A DNA stretch of 64,000 nt from Muribaculaceae bacterium (GTDB taxonomy: Bacteria > Bacteroidota > Bacteroidia > Bacteroidales > Muribaculaceae), in contig WGUO01000001.1 in the NCBI GenBank assembly GCA_014867205.1, forward strand, positions 62,001 through 126,000, read 5' to 3'. Each line of letters begins with the position of its first letter. Positions within the stretch are counted from its first letter, which is position 1. Positions 32,555 through 41,421 of this stretch are shown piece by piece. The position numbers and the translations under genes were made by a program. The notes below the pieces were generated by a model. The model did not search any database. It was given only the letters and a program-made list of their open reading frames with translations, and was not told the DNA's origin.

Positions 32555-32980
32555 ATGGATAAAAATGAATCTAAGAAAGGCTTTTGGTCAATCCTTTTCG
32601 CTCCCAAAAAGAAAAGTTCCTGTTGCTGCAACAGCAACATATTCGTAGATGAAAATGTAAAACCCGTGCAGTCATGCGTATGCTCCGACGATTCAACCGG
32701 AACCGCAGAAGCCACTTGCTGCGCTATGGCTCCTGACGCCAAGGTAAACGAGGTGATTGTCCTCGGTCCCGGCTGCGCCAAGTGCAAAAAAACATATGTA
32801 GTGGTGGAAGAGATTATCAGTGAGTATGGTCTCGATGTAAAGCTCTCCAAAATCGAGGACATTGCCGAAATGATGAAATATAACATCATGGCGACCCCTG
32901 CCGTGGTCGTTGACGGTACAGTCAAAATCAAGGGGCACGTTCCTTCGGCTGACGAAGTGAAAAAGACTTTCGGCATCTGA
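32555..32980 (+). CDS. Cysteine-rich thioredoxin-like protein
   Basis: A 141-residue cytoplasmic protein. The C-terminal domain (residues 62-141) is a small thioredoxin of the TM0996/MTH895 type with GPGCAKCKKTYVVVEE as the redox motif and ATPAVVVDGTVKIKG as the cis-proline loop. The N-terminal 60 residues are unusual, with KKSSCCCNSN, then CVCSD and ATCCAM, at least eight cysteines that could bind trivalent arsenic or another soft metal. It lies 28 bp after arsG within the operon and probably hands electrons or metal to ArsC or the permease. Confidence 0.85.
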   Translation: MDKNESKKGFWSILFAPKKKSSCCCNSNIFVDENVKPVQSCVCSDDSTGTAEATCCAMAPDAKVNEVIVLGPGCAKCKKTYVVVEEIISEYGLDVKLSKIEDIAEMMKYNIMATPAVVVDGTVKIKGHVPSADEVKKTFGI

Positions 32981-33002
32981 ACCTTGACAGCAGGAGACTG
33001 AT

Positions 33003-34343
33003 ATGGAAACAAGAAAGGAAATTAAGTTTCTGGTGTGGACTGTTGTCTTATTCCTGACAGCATTCTTCTTGCCGGTCAACAGTGACACGCTGATGACGGC
33101 GATTCACTCCACCCTTGACCTCACCAAGTGGTACGCCCGCGAGCATATCGTGCTTTGCCTTCTTCCGGCTTTTTTCATCGCCGGTGTGATAGCGGTGTTC
33201 GTAAGTCAGGGTGCTGTGCTGAAATATTTCGGAGCCAATGCAAAGAAATGGGTGTCATATACCGTCGCTTCGGTGTCGGGAGGAATCCTTGCCGTCTGTT
33301 CCTGTACCATTCTCCCGTTGTTCACAAGTATCTACAAGCGTGGCGCGGGACTTGGTCCGGCAATAGCCTTCCTCTATTCCGGTCCCGCAATAAGCATCCT
33401 CTCGATAATCCTCACGGCTCGTATTCTCGGATTAGAAATGGGACTTGCTCGCGTCATCGGAGCCGTTACATTCGCAATAGTCATCGGCTTAGTGATGTCG
33501 TTTATCTTCCGCAAGGAGGAACGCGACAAGGAGATTGAGCAGATGAACATCGTGCCGCCGCCTGAGAAACGGCCACTGTGGCAGACGTCTGTTTTCTTCT
33601 TTACCCTCGTGGCAATCCTGGTGTTCGCCAACTGGGGTGCTCCGGCAGCAATCGACCGTGGAATTTGGGCCGTAATCTATAATGCTAAATGGTGGATAAC
33701 CTCGGCTCTTGCAATAGGACTTTGCGTAATCTTAGTTAAGATTCTCCATCTGAAAGCCCGATGGATTATACTCGGTGCTATCGCGGTGGCCGTGTCGGCT
33801 TTTCTCACAAATGTCTTCATCCCGGATGCTAAATTGGCTCCCCTCGTACCGATGATTGTGTCGGTAGCCGTGCTTGCCATTGTATTGCTATTCGACAAGA
33901 GCAATGACGAGAACCGCGAATGGGCGTTATCATCCTGGGGATTCGCCAAGCTGATACTTCCCTTGCTTGCCGTAGGCGTACTGACCGCCGGGTTCCTGCT
34001 CGGCTCTACACATGACGGCATGGAACTGCCCGGCATTATACCCAACAGCTGGGTTGAATGGGCAGTAGGCGGCAATTCCCTGCTTTCGAACTTCTTCGCA
34101 AGTTTTACGGGCGCGTTTATGTACTTTGCCACACTCACCGAAGTGCCTATCATTCAAGGGCTCCTCGCTTCCGGGATGGGCAAAGGTCCGGCACTTGCGT
34201 TGCTGCTTGCAGGTCCCTCGCTTTCGCTCCCGAATATGCTCGTAATTCGCAACGTGATGGGAATGAAGAAGACAGTAATCTACGTTGCTCTCGTAATAGT
34301 CATGGCAACCATCTCCGGTTGGATTTACGGTTATTTCTTCTAA
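33003..34343 (+). CDS. arsP: ArsP-type permease
   Basis: A 446-residue membrane protein of the permease/DUF318 family that includes ArsP, an exporter of trivalent organoarsenicals. About ten to twelve helices are visible. The signature VCSCTILPLFTSIYKRGAGLGP (about residues 98-119) carries the conserved cysteine pair, and a second related block (LSNFFASFTGAFMYFATLTE, LLLAGPSLSLPNMLVIRN) appears in the C-terminal half. No ArsB or Acr3 is present in the operon, so this protein is the likely efflux route. Confidence 0.88.
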   Translation: METRKEIKFLVWTVVLFLTAFFLPVNSDTLMTAIHSTLDLTKWYAREHIVLCLLPAFFIAGVIAVFVSQGAVLKYFGANAKKWVSYTVASVSGGILAVCSCTILPLFTSIYKRGAGLGPAIAFLYSGPAISILSIILTARILGLEMGLARVIGAVTFAIVIGLVMSFIFRKEERDKEIEQMNIVPPPEKRPLWQTSVFFFTLVAILVFANWGAPAAIDRGIWAVIYNAKWWITSALAIGLCVILVKILHLKARWIILGAIAVAVSAFLTNVFIPDAKLAPLVPMIVSVAVLAIVLLFDKSNDENREWALSSWGFAKLILPLLAVGVLTAGFLLGSTHDGMELPGIIPNSWVEWAVGGNSLLSNFFASFTGAFMYFATLTEVPIIQGLLASGMGKGPALALLLAGPSLSLPNMLVIRNVMGMKKTVIYVALVIVMATISGWIYGYFF

Positions 34344-34354
34344 ATCTAAATGAA

Positions 34355-34771
34355 ATGAAAGTATTGATTCTATGCACCGGCAACAGTTGCCGCAGTCAGA
34401 TGGCACATGGATTCCTAAAGTCGTTTGACACGGAGTTAGAAGTGTTTTCCGCAGGCACAAAACCTGCGGAAAAGATCAATCCGCTTGCTGTAAAAGTCAT
34501 GCGGGAGAGAGGTGTCGACATAAGCGGCCATACGCCTCACAATGTCGAGGAATATCTCAACGAGCCGTGGGATTATGTTATATCTGTATGTGGAGGTGCC
34601 AACGAGAACTGCCCGTCATTTATAAGCAACGTAAAGCATCGTATTCATATCGGGTTCGATGATCCTTCCGATGCAGTCGGTTCCGAGGATTATGTTATGA
34701 GTGAATTTCGTCGTGTTCGCGATGAAATCAATGACCGGTTTAGGCAATTCTACAAAGACAATCTGAAATGA
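34355..34771 (+). CDS. arsC: Arsenate reductase, LMW phosphatase type
   Basis: A 138-residue thioredoxin-coupled arsenate reductase. The phosphatase-like P-loop is LCTGNSCRSQMAHG (CX5R, Cys7). Further redox cysteines are Cys79 in ISVCGGANENC and Cys86, matching the second and third catalytic cysteines, and HIGFDDPSDA holds the general acid region. The ATG at 34355 lies 11 bases after the permease stop; an in-frame upstream extension overlaps the permease gene and is rejected. The stop overlaps the next small gene by four bases. Confidence 0.92.
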   Translation: MKVLILCTGNSCRSQMAHGFLKSFDTELEVFSAGTKPAEKINPLAVKVMRERGVDISGHTPHNVEEYLNEPWDYVISVCGGANENCPSFISNVKHRIHIGFDDPSDAVGSEDYVMSEFRRVRDEINDRFRQFYKDNLK

Positions 34772-34893
34772 ATACTCCCCTTGACACACTCTGGTATTTC
34801 TGCTATATCACAGTTGAACTTGTCGTATTGTTCATCGTGATAACGGCACTTGTTGAGAGTATCCTGATGTATACACTTTCGAGAGAGTCATAA
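34768..34893 (+). CDS. Small single-helix membrane protein
   Basis: A 41-codon frame, MNTPLDTLWYFCYITVELVV then LFIVITALVESILMYTLSRES, overlaps the arsC stop by four bases (ATGA). It is one membrane helix with a short amphipathic start. The coupling suggests real translation. It could be a true small partner of the permease or ArsC, or the N-terminal stump of a second DUF318-type permease, whose members begin in a similar way. No homologue can be named with confidence. Confidence 0.5.
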   Translation: MNTPLDTLWYFCYITVELVVLFIVITALVESILMYTLSRES

Positions 34894-35051
34894 GAAAGGG
34901 CAACTTCGCAAGAATATGTAGCAATATCGACTCACATTTTTCTTTCTGGCATTCTGTAGATTTAACAAAAAGTTAACAGGCTGGATACACGCAACGGAAT
35001 TATAAACCGTTATCTTATTCATGGATAAATCAACCATTCACTGTTATTGAA

Positions 35052-35468
35052 ATGTGGAAGATATATGCTCTGTTGTCGGCTCTTTTCGCTGCTCTGACAG
35101 CCATTTGTGCTAAAGTTGGTGTAAAAGATGTTGATTCCAACCTCGCCACAGCGATTCGCACCACTGTTATCCTGTTTCTCACATGGGGTATCGTCTTTGT
35201 GTCCGGACATTTGTCGGAAGTCCGGTCTGTCACGCGGCATACCTGGCTGTTTCTTTTACTTTCCGGGATATCAATCGGTTTGTCATGGCTGTTCTACTTC
35301 AAGGCTATTCAGATCGGTGATGTGTCGCGTGTGGCTCCGATTGACAAACTTAGCGTCGTGCTGACCATCATACTTGCGTTTATATTGCTGAAAGAGCCTG
35401 CTTCTCCAAAGGTTATAGCGGGAGGCATGCTTATATGCGCGGGCAGCATACTGATGATGTGGAAATAA
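35052..35468 (+). CDS. EamA family transporter, single domain
   Basis: A 138-residue membrane protein consisting of one EamA (DMT) domain with about five helices (MWKIYALLSALFAALTAICAK at the start; VAPIDKLSVVLTIILAFILL and the conserved end PKVIAGGMLICAGSILMM). Full DMT transporters have two such domains; half-size ones work as dimers. Substrate unknown. It stands alone, 158 bp past the arsenic operon and just before the two-component system promoter. Confidence 0.9.
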   Translation: MWKIYALLSALFAALTAICAKVGVKDVDSNLATAIRTTVILFLTWGIVFVSGHLSEVRSVTRHTWLFLLLSGISIGLSWLFYFKAIQIGDVSRVAPIDKLSVVLTIILAFILLKEPASPKVIAGGMLICAGSILMMWK

Positions 35469-35473
35469 CGGGA

Positions 35474-35507
35474 TTCATATTTCATACAGAATCGGTCCTT
35501 AACTTTG
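35474..35507 (+). promoter_or_regulatory. Promoter of response regulator operon
   Basis: TAACTTTG (35500-35507) is the -7 element. Two TTCATA units (35474-35479 and 35481-35486) occupy the -33 region, where no TTTG is present. TTTCAT repeats also occupy the -33 region of the porin promoter nearby, so autoregulation is possible. Confidence 0.5.
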
Positions 35508-35529
35508 TCGGCTTGAAAAATATACAAGC

Positions 35530-36207
35530 ATGAAACTGTTGATAATAGAAGACGAGAGGATGCTCTCAAGGAGTATCGCCGAATATCTTGGACGCGAGGA
35601 TTATCTTTGCGAACACGCCTACACCTGCAATGAGGCCCAATACAAGATTGCCGCCTATGAATATGACTGTATTCTTCTTGACCTTATGCTTCCCGATGGG
35701 AGTGGTCTTGATATATTGCGTAATATAAAAAAAGAGTCGCCACAGACCGGAGTGATAATCGTTTCCGCAAAAGACTCTCTTGACGATAAGGTCGAGGGAC
35801 TGAAAATCGGAGCGGACGACTACCTGCCCAAACCTTTTCATCTGCCTGAACTGAGCATGAGGATTTTTGCTCTGATGAGAAGAAAGAAATTCACAAGTGA
35901 CAACACGCTTCACGCCGGACAACTCACAATAGACCTCCCGGAACATAGAGTAACAGTCGGGAACAATCATATCGCATTGACGAAAAGCGAATACGACCTG
36001 TTGCTGTTCCTTATACAGAACCGCAACCGTGTTGTATCCAAAAGTGCGATTGCAGAGCATCTCAGCGGCGATATGGCCGATATGCTCGATGATTTCAATT
36101 TTATCTATGCGCATATCAAGAATTTGAAATCGAAATTGTCGGATGCTGGAATGACCGAATGTATAAAGACTCTTTACGGAATCGGATATAAATGGAATAT
36201 CGACTGA
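35530..36207 (+). CDS. OmpR-family response regulator
   Basis: A 225-residue response regulator. The receiver domain (1-120) has the acidic pair in IIEDER, the phospho-acceptor in DCILLDLMLPDGSG (Asp51) and the conserved Lys in DYLPKPFHL. The winged-helix effector (about 130-225) ends with IKTLYGIGYKWNID, the typical wing. The stop codon overlaps the start of the sensor kinase gene. The divergent porin operon and the TonB-type genes downstream are candidate targets. Confidence 0.95.
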   Translation: MKLLIIEDERMLSRSIAEYLGREDYLCEHAYTCNEAQYKIAAYEYDCILLDLMLPDGSGLDILRNIKKESPQTGVIIVSAKDSLDDKVEGLKIGADDYLPKPFHLPELSMRIFALMRRKKFTSDNTLHAGQLTIDLPEHRVTVGNNHIALTKSEYDLLLFLIQNRNRVVSKSAIAEHLSGDMADMLDDFNFIYAHIKNLKSKLSDAGMTECIKTLYGIGYKWNID

Positions 36208-37262
36208 TGAAAACACTGCTGCACAAGACAAGCGTCAGGATTATCGGCTGCGTGGCGGCTGTGTTCATACTTACCGCGCCATTGTTTTATCTGATCACCA
36301 GGTATTTCTATGCCGAGGATATGATTGACATAATAGAGTCTGTAGAGCGTGGTGACGGTCTTCCTTCCTCGTTCGACCTGGAGGAGGATATAATAGCCGG
36401 AGTGATGATCCAGTATCTGCTCATCTTTATTGTGATTGCGCTGGCGTTGCTGGTTGCAATAAGGTTTGCACTGCGAGACCTTTGGAATCCGTTTGAGAGT
36501 ACCTTGGGCTCTATGGAGCGGTTTAAGGTTACAGATGACATTCAGCGGCTGCCCGACGATGGGAACATAGAGGAATTTCATCGGCTGAACGAGACGCTTG
36601 CAGGCCTCATGCGGCGAAATGTAGAGACATACCGTCAGCAAAAGGAGTTTACAGAAAATGCCTCGCATGAACTCCAGACTCCGCTTGCCGTCATGAGGAG
36701 CCGCCTCGACCTGTTGTTGCAGCGGAATCTCGACAAAGAAACACTTGATGCCATCAATGAACTATATAATGCAAACCGACGCATGGAACGCCTGAACCGG
36801 GACTTGCTGCTGCTTGCAAAAATCGACAACGACCAGTTTGCCATCAATACAAAAGTGGATATCGTCTCTATAATCAAGGACATCGCTGACAGCCTGACAT
36901 CGCTGGGATATAAGGTGAACACTACATTATCAGATACCCAATGTGAAATCACCGCGAACAGAACTCTTTTTGAGAGCCTTGTAAACAATCTGGTAGTCAA
37001 TGCACTCCGGAATTCCGGACAGGTTGACATATCTTTGGCTGAAGGTAAACTTATGGTAAGTAACCCGTCAGATAACGGAAAACCGCTCGAAAATAGCCGA
37101 CTGTTCCAGCGGTTCGCTTCAACATCCGGCTCTAAAGGCAACGGTCTTGGACTTGCGATAGCCAAAGCCGTCTGCGATGTTCATGGTTGGGATATAAAAT
37201 ATGGCTTTGTATCCGGCAACCATCTGTTCACGGTTATACTGAACAGTATGATTCAGAAGTGA
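36207..37262 (+). CDS. Sensor histidine kinase
   Basis: A 351-residue membrane kinase. The ATG at 36207 overlaps the regulator's stop (TGATG); a start 15 bases earlier is possible. Two helices (about residues 10-33 and 67-90) bracket a short 35-residue extracytoplasmic loop rich in acidic residues (EDMIDIIESVERGDGLPSS). A loop this small suggests sensing within the membrane or via a partner. The H-box is ENASHELQTPLAVMRSRLD, the N-box NNLVVNALRNS and the G-box KGNGLGLAIAKAV. Its 3' end overlaps the convergent porin gene by 10 bp. Confidence 0.93.
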   Translation: MKTLLHKTSVRIIGCVAAVFILTAPLFYLITRYFYAEDMIDIIESVERGDGLPSSFDLEEDIIAGVMIQYLLIFIVIALALLVAIRFALRDLWNPFESTLGSMERFKVTDDIQRLPDDGNIEEFHRLNETLAGLMRRNVETYRQQKEFTENASHELQTPLAVMRSRLDLLLQRNLDKETLDAINELYNANRRMERLNRDLLLLAKIDNDQFAINTKVDIVSIIKDIADSLTSLGYKVNTTLSDTQCEITANRTLFESLVNNLVVNALRNSGQVDISLAEGKLMVSNPSDNGKPLENSRLFQRFASTSGSKGNGLGLAIAKAVCDVHGWDIKYGFVSGNHLFTVILNSMIQK

Positions 37263-38269
37263 GCCACAAATTCAAGCACAATTTTATTTTGCTCGGATAT
37301 TGAAGGAACAACACCTTTTTTGTAAAAATACTGTTCGTAATTCAGACGGATATCGGCTTGAAGTGCGCCTTTTCCCATACTCAATGTCAATCCCCCTGTC
37401 AGTCTGTGGCGTTCCGGATCATCGGTTTTAAGGAGACCATTTTCATCTTTTGTTCCATTACTATGGTCGGACATATAGTCATATCGACCTAAAAAGGATA
37501 AAGCCAGATTGTTCCTTTTGAATGGCAATCGATATGCCGCAAACGCATCCACGGCATTGACCGGATTGAAAGCATGATGTGAATAATACTTCCTCAGATA
37601 CTCCGCCTCTATGTGCCAACGGGAATTTTCCCAATAGACACCACCGTCGTACATATATGTGTTTACATCTGCGGCACCGGCTTTCTGGCAACTTAGCACG
37701 ATATTGAACTGCCGCCAGAGGCAGATCTGCGATTTGAATGAGAAATTATAATTTGAGGTCCAGAAATTTTTCTGATTGGTCAGGCCAGAACCATTGAAGA
37801 TTCCGCCTTCCAGCGTAAAAGGTGCCCCAGCCCCGAAAGTCCATGATGCGGCTGCACCCACATCCCTGACATTTCCCACCTGTTTGGCTATGAAGGAACG
37901 GTTGGCGAAATACTGGAGATGCGGCGAACGATGGGCATCAATGGAAAACGGCACACGCATCTGTCCGAATGTAAATTTTAACCGCTCCTTCGGCTGGAGC
38001 CGGACGTAAGCGTCAAGCATCTTGATGGCTCCCTCATCCGACAGGTCTATCTCTGCCTTGTATCTTACAATCGGTATGATTTTCCCTTCAACACTCATAC
38101 GGGCATTCCGTATCTCGAACCTGCCTTTCCCTATGGTCGGTTCATACTCATATTTTGCCCGTATTGTGCCGTGAATATCCGGTAAATAGGGATTTTTTGT
38201 TTCCTGCGCCATCATAAAGGATGTAAATGTGGCTAATATAGCCAGCATTACGAAAACAGTTTTTTTCAT
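37253..38269 (-). CDS. OprO/OprP-type porin
   Basis: A 338-residue outer-membrane porin of the phosphate-selective porin O/P family. The signal peptide is MKKTVFVMLAILATFTSFMMAQ. The barrel begins HGTIRAKYEYEPTIGKGRFE, followed by FGQMRVPFSIDAHRSPHLQY, a conserved block of the family, and it ends KIVLEFVAHF with a terminal Phe. The family name does not prove phosphate as substrate. It is the second gene of a leftward operon after a small membrane protein, with a two-component system encoded convergently. Confidence 0.88.
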   Translation of the reverse strand: MKKTVFVMLAILATFTSFMMAQETKNPYLPDIHGTIRAKYEYEPTIGKGRFEIRNARMSVEGKIIPIVRYKAEIDLSDEGAIKMLDAYVRLQPKERLKFTFGQMRVPFSIDAHRSPHLQYFANRSFIAKQVGNVRDVGAAASWTFGAGAPFTLEGGIFNGSGLTNQKNFWTSNYNFSFKSQICLWRQFNIVLSCQKAGAADVNTYMYDGGVYWENSRWHIEAEYLRKYYSHHAFNPVNAVDAFAAYRLPFKRNNLALSFLGRYDYMSDHSNGTKDENGLLKTDDPERHRLTGGLTLSMGKGALQADIRLNYEQYFYKKGVVPSISEQNKIVLEFVAHF

Positions 38270-38281
38270 TGCAACTAATAA

Positions 38282-38434
38282 CTATCGTGTATGAGTTTTC
38301 TCGTATATGATCTCACCGGGTGTTTTTGTTTCCTGTCCCATATAGGCTGCGTAAACAATCCCGGAGAGGACTGCCAAGATGAAAATCCAAAGTAAAAATT
38401 CTTTTACCTTATTTATGACCTTTTCAATTCTCAT
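38282..38434 (-). CDS. Small membrane protein ahead of porin
   Basis: A 50-codon frame with the ATG at 38434: MRIEKVINKVKEFLLWIFIL, then AVLSGIVYAAYMGQETKTPG and EIIYEKTHTR. It has a basic amphipathic start, one membrane helix and a short polar tail. It lies 25 bases after a good -7 element and 12 bases before the porin start, so it is the first gene of the porin message. Function and family are unknown. It might modulate the sensor kinase, whose loop is very short, but that is a guess. Confidence 0.6.
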   Translation of the reverse strand: MRIEKVINKVKEFLLWIFILAVLSGIVYAAYMGQETKTPGEIIYEKTHTR

Positions 38435-38458
38435 GATTGAAGGGTTAGTTTTACACTG

Positions 38459-38494
38459 CAAAATTAGATTTATATCGTTTCATGAATATTTCAT
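38459..38494 (-). promoter_or_regulatory. Promoter with OmpR-type direct repeat, porin operon
   Basis: Minus-strand TAATTTTG (38466-38459) is the -7 element. TTTCAT at 38478-38483 and again at 38489-38494 has an 11-bp period and lies where the -33 element should be. Direct repeats with this period are typical binding sites of OmpR/PhoB-family activators. Confidence 0.55.
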
Positions 38495-38627
38495 AAAAGA
38501 TAATAATTTGTTGCATTTCTTATTGGATAGGACTCCATAATCATACACTGCTAATGGGAGAGATGACTCATTGCTGTATTTAATAAAAGATCAACTTTTA
38601 AGAAATAATCATGCAATATGTCATTTC

Positions 38628-38635
38628 TAACTTTG
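38628..38635 (+). promoter_or_regulatory. Promoter -7 element, TonB receptor gene
   Basis: TAACTTTG lies 20 bases before the ATG at 38656 and inside the longer in-frame reading from 38611, which rules out that start. No TTTG at -33 was found. Confidence 0.6.
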
Positions 38636-38655
38636 CCACCGAAAAAGAAACAGAT

Positions 38656-41409
38656 ATGATATTAAAACAAAAGATTATCCTTACATTTCTGTCTCTTACT
38701 TTGGCGAACATCCCAATACAGGCTGGTATAGTAAGAGGCACGGTTACCGACAAGACAACAGGAGAACCACTCATCGGAGCCACCGTCAGGGTTAAATCAA
38801 ACCAGACAGGGACATCAACCGACATAGATGGTCAATACTCCTTAAATATAAGGAATGGCATCTACAGTCTCACTGTAAGCTATATTGGGTATGCTGACAC
38901 GACTGCGGTTGCCAAAATAGGAGCAAGCGAGGAAGTGACAGTTCTCGACATTTCATTGTCTCCAGATGCAACATCCTTATCTGAAGTAACAGTCACAGCA
39001 GTTGTACGAAAAGATACAGAGGTCGCAATGATAGAGGAGGAACGTCAGAGCGACGTGGTGCAGACGAGTGTTTCAGCACAGCAGATAGCCAAAACGCAGG
39101 ACAAGGACGCTTCCGAGGTTATAAGGCGAGTCCCCGGCATCTCGATAATCGATGACAAATTCGTAATGGTGCGTGGTCTCTCCCAGCGATACAACAACGT
39201 GTGGCTTAACGGAAGCGCCGTGCCGAGTTCGGAAGCGGATTCGCGCGCATTTTCATTCGACATCATTCCAAGCTCACAACTTGACAACATTGTGATAGTT
39301 AAAAGCCCGGCTCCTGAATATCCGTCAGATTTCACGGGTGGATTCGTACTGGTAAGGACGAAATATCAGCCAACACATACCGGTTTTGATATTTCTTTAG
39401 GGACATCTGTCAACGATATGACCCATTTCCGTGATTTCAAGTATTACAAAGGGGGTGGGAGGTCTTTCAACGGACAGTTTGACTCTCCCTTGGTCACGTA
39501 TCCGGGCTTTTCCAACAGGATAGACGTTTTGGGAAACGGTTTCAGCAACGACTGGAAAATCTATACACGCAAGCCCATAGGTGATCTTAAACTCAACGCA
39601 AGTTATAACAACCGCTGGCGTTTTGAGTCGGTCGGTACGCTCGGTCTTCTTGCAAGTTTCAATTTCTCGGATTCTTACCGGACAATGACCGATATGGAGA
39701 ACTCGCTCTACGGCCCCTATGACATTTCAAACGATGCTCCCGTATATCTGCGCCGTGCAACCGACAATCAATATACCCGGGATACAAAAATAGGCGGTAT
39801 GCTCAATCTTTCGTTCCTCCCTCAAAACAATAATCACAGGTACGAATGGAAGACCATCTATAACAGAATTGTCAAAAACAGATATTCCAACAGAACAGGA
39901 TTCAACGCCCAGCCTGACAATATCGAGGAGATGGAATATTACTACTCGACAAGAAATACACTCAATACCCAGTTTACAGGGCGACATGAGTTCACATCAT
40001 CGTCGCTTTGGGACTGGAGTGCAGGATATGCCTACTCCGACCGCGATATGCCCGACCGCCGACTGATCCAGCTTACCGACCGTACCGACAACCGCATGGG
40101 CATCTACCGGATAAACCGCGAGTTTACCCGCCTGCGCGAACATACCGCCTCCCTCAACACCAATTATCGTCAGGAGATAACTCTCGGCACGTTCAAGCCT
40201 GTTATCAAAACAGGATTGTATGCCGAATACCGTGGACGCACATACGATGTCCGCGAGTTCCAATATGGCTGGCATCCTGACAATAATTTACCTTCAGGTT
40301 TTGAATTCTCAAACGACATTCCGGGCGATGTCCTTATTCCGGAAAATTTCGGGCCTGACAAGTTATATCTATATGAGAATGTCAATTTCCTGAACAGTTA
40401 TAAAGCAAACAGCAAGCAACTGTCGGGGTATGTCGGAATAAACATTCCATGGAAGGCACTGACTGTGTATGGAGGTGTCAGATATGAATATGTCGATCAA
40501 CTTTTGCAGATGAACACACGCCAATCGGAATCCAGTCTGCAAGATACGCATTATTACTACAACGATTTCTTCCCGTCAGTAAACTTAAATTATAAATTCA
40601 GCGAAGCCCATCAGTTGCGAGCGGCTTACGGCCGTACAATCAATCGTCCGGAATTTCGCGAGCTTGCACCGACCGTCTATTATGACTTTGACCTCGGCAG
40701 CAGCGTTATGGGAAATTATGACCTCAAAGCGGCATACATTCAGAATTTCGACCTCCGCTATGAATGGTATCCATCCAAAGGGGAAATAGTTTCAATCGCA
40801 CTCTTTTACAAGAAGTTCAAGAATCCTATAGAATGGACTTATACCGTAGCCGGAGGCACTGATCTCGTTTATTCCTACATCAACGCTAAGGGCGCCAACA
40901 ACTACGGTATTGAGATCGACATCCGTAAGAACTTAGGGTTCATCGGTCTGGAGGATTTTAGCCTATCGTTCAACGGTTCCTTCATCAAAAGCAAAGTTAC
41001 ATTTGACGAGGGCAACAATATAGATCGGCCGATGCAGGGACAGTCCCCCTATCTGATAAACACCGGCGTCTTCTACAACCGTAGCGGATGGTCGGCAGCC
41101 ATTCTCTATAACCGCATAGGCAAACGCATTGTCGGAGTTGGCAACAAATATGGCACAGGTACCGATGGATCGTCCAGAAACATACCGAACTCATACGAGA
41201 TGCCCCGCAACTCACTCGATCTGTCGTTCGGCAAGAAGTTCGGACATTGGGAGGTGAAAGCATCAGTGCGCGATATTCTCGCCGAACGATACCTATTCAA
41301 ACAGATTGAGGACATTACCATACTCGACAAGACAAAACATATTGAGGAAGTCACCCGAAGCTATAAACCGGGACGGAACTTCAATCTATCAATAGCATAC
41401 AGTTTCTAA
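38656..41409 (+). CDS. TonB-dependent receptor
   Basis: A 917-residue TonB-dependent outer-membrane receptor. The signal peptide is MILKQKIILTFLSLTLANIPIQA. Residues 25-105 form the carboxypeptidase-D-like domain (GTVTDKTTGEPLIGATVRVK). The plug (about 120-240) contains KDASEVIRRVPGISIIDDKF and VRGLSQRYNNVWLNGSAVPS. The barrel ends FNLSIAYSF with terminal Phe. It is followed after 12 bases by a parallel-beta-helix-like lipoprotein gene, probably its surface partner. Vitamin, siderophore, peptide or phosphorylated ligands are all possible; the neighbouring porin and PAP2 genes do not settle it. Confidence 0.92.
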   Translation: MILKQKIILTFLSLTLANIPIQAGIVRGTVTDKTTGEPLIGATVRVKSNQTGTSTDIDGQYSLNIRNGIYSLTVSYIGYADTTAVAKIGASEEVTVLDISLSPDATSLSEVTVTAVVRKDTEVAMIEEERQSDVVQTSVSAQQIAKTQDKDASEVIRRVPGISIIDDKFVMVRGLSQRYNNVWLNGSAVPSSEADSRAFSFDIIPSSQLDNIVIVKSPAPEYPSDFTGGFVLVRTKYQPTHTGFDISLGTSVNDMTHFRDFKYYKGGGRSFNGQFDSPLVTYPGFSNRIDVLGNGFSNDWKIYTRKPIGDLKLNASYNNRWRFESVGTLGLLASFNFSDSYRTMTDMENSLYGPYDISNDAPVYLRRATDNQYTRDTKIGGMLNLSFLPQNNNHRYEWKTIYNRIVKNRYSNRTGFNAQPDNIEEMEYYYSTRNTLNTQFTGRHEFTSSSLWDWSAGYAYSDRDMPDRRLIQLTDRTDNRMGIYRINREFTRLREHTASLNTNYRQEITLGTFKPVIKTGLYAEYRGRTYDVREFQYGWHPDNNLPSGFEFSNDIPGDVLIPENFGPDKLYLYENVNFLNSYKANSKQLSGYVGINIPWKALTVYGGVRYEYVDQLLQMNTRQSESSLQDTHYYYNDFFPSVNLNYKFSEAHQLRAAYGRTINRPEFRELAPTVYYDFDLGSSVMGNYDLKAAYIQNFDLRYEWYPSKGEIVSIALFYKKFKNPIEWTYTVAGGTDLVYSYINAKGANNYGIEIDIRKNLGFIGLEDFSLSFNGSFIKSKVTFDEGNNIDRPMQGQSPYLINTGVFYNRSGWSAAILYNRIGKRIVGVGNKYGTGTDGSSRNIPNSYEMPRNSLDLSFGKKFGHWEVKASVRDILAERYLFKQIEDITILDKTKHIEEVTRSYKPGRNFNLSIAYSF

Positions 41410-41421
41410 AACTTTATAAAC

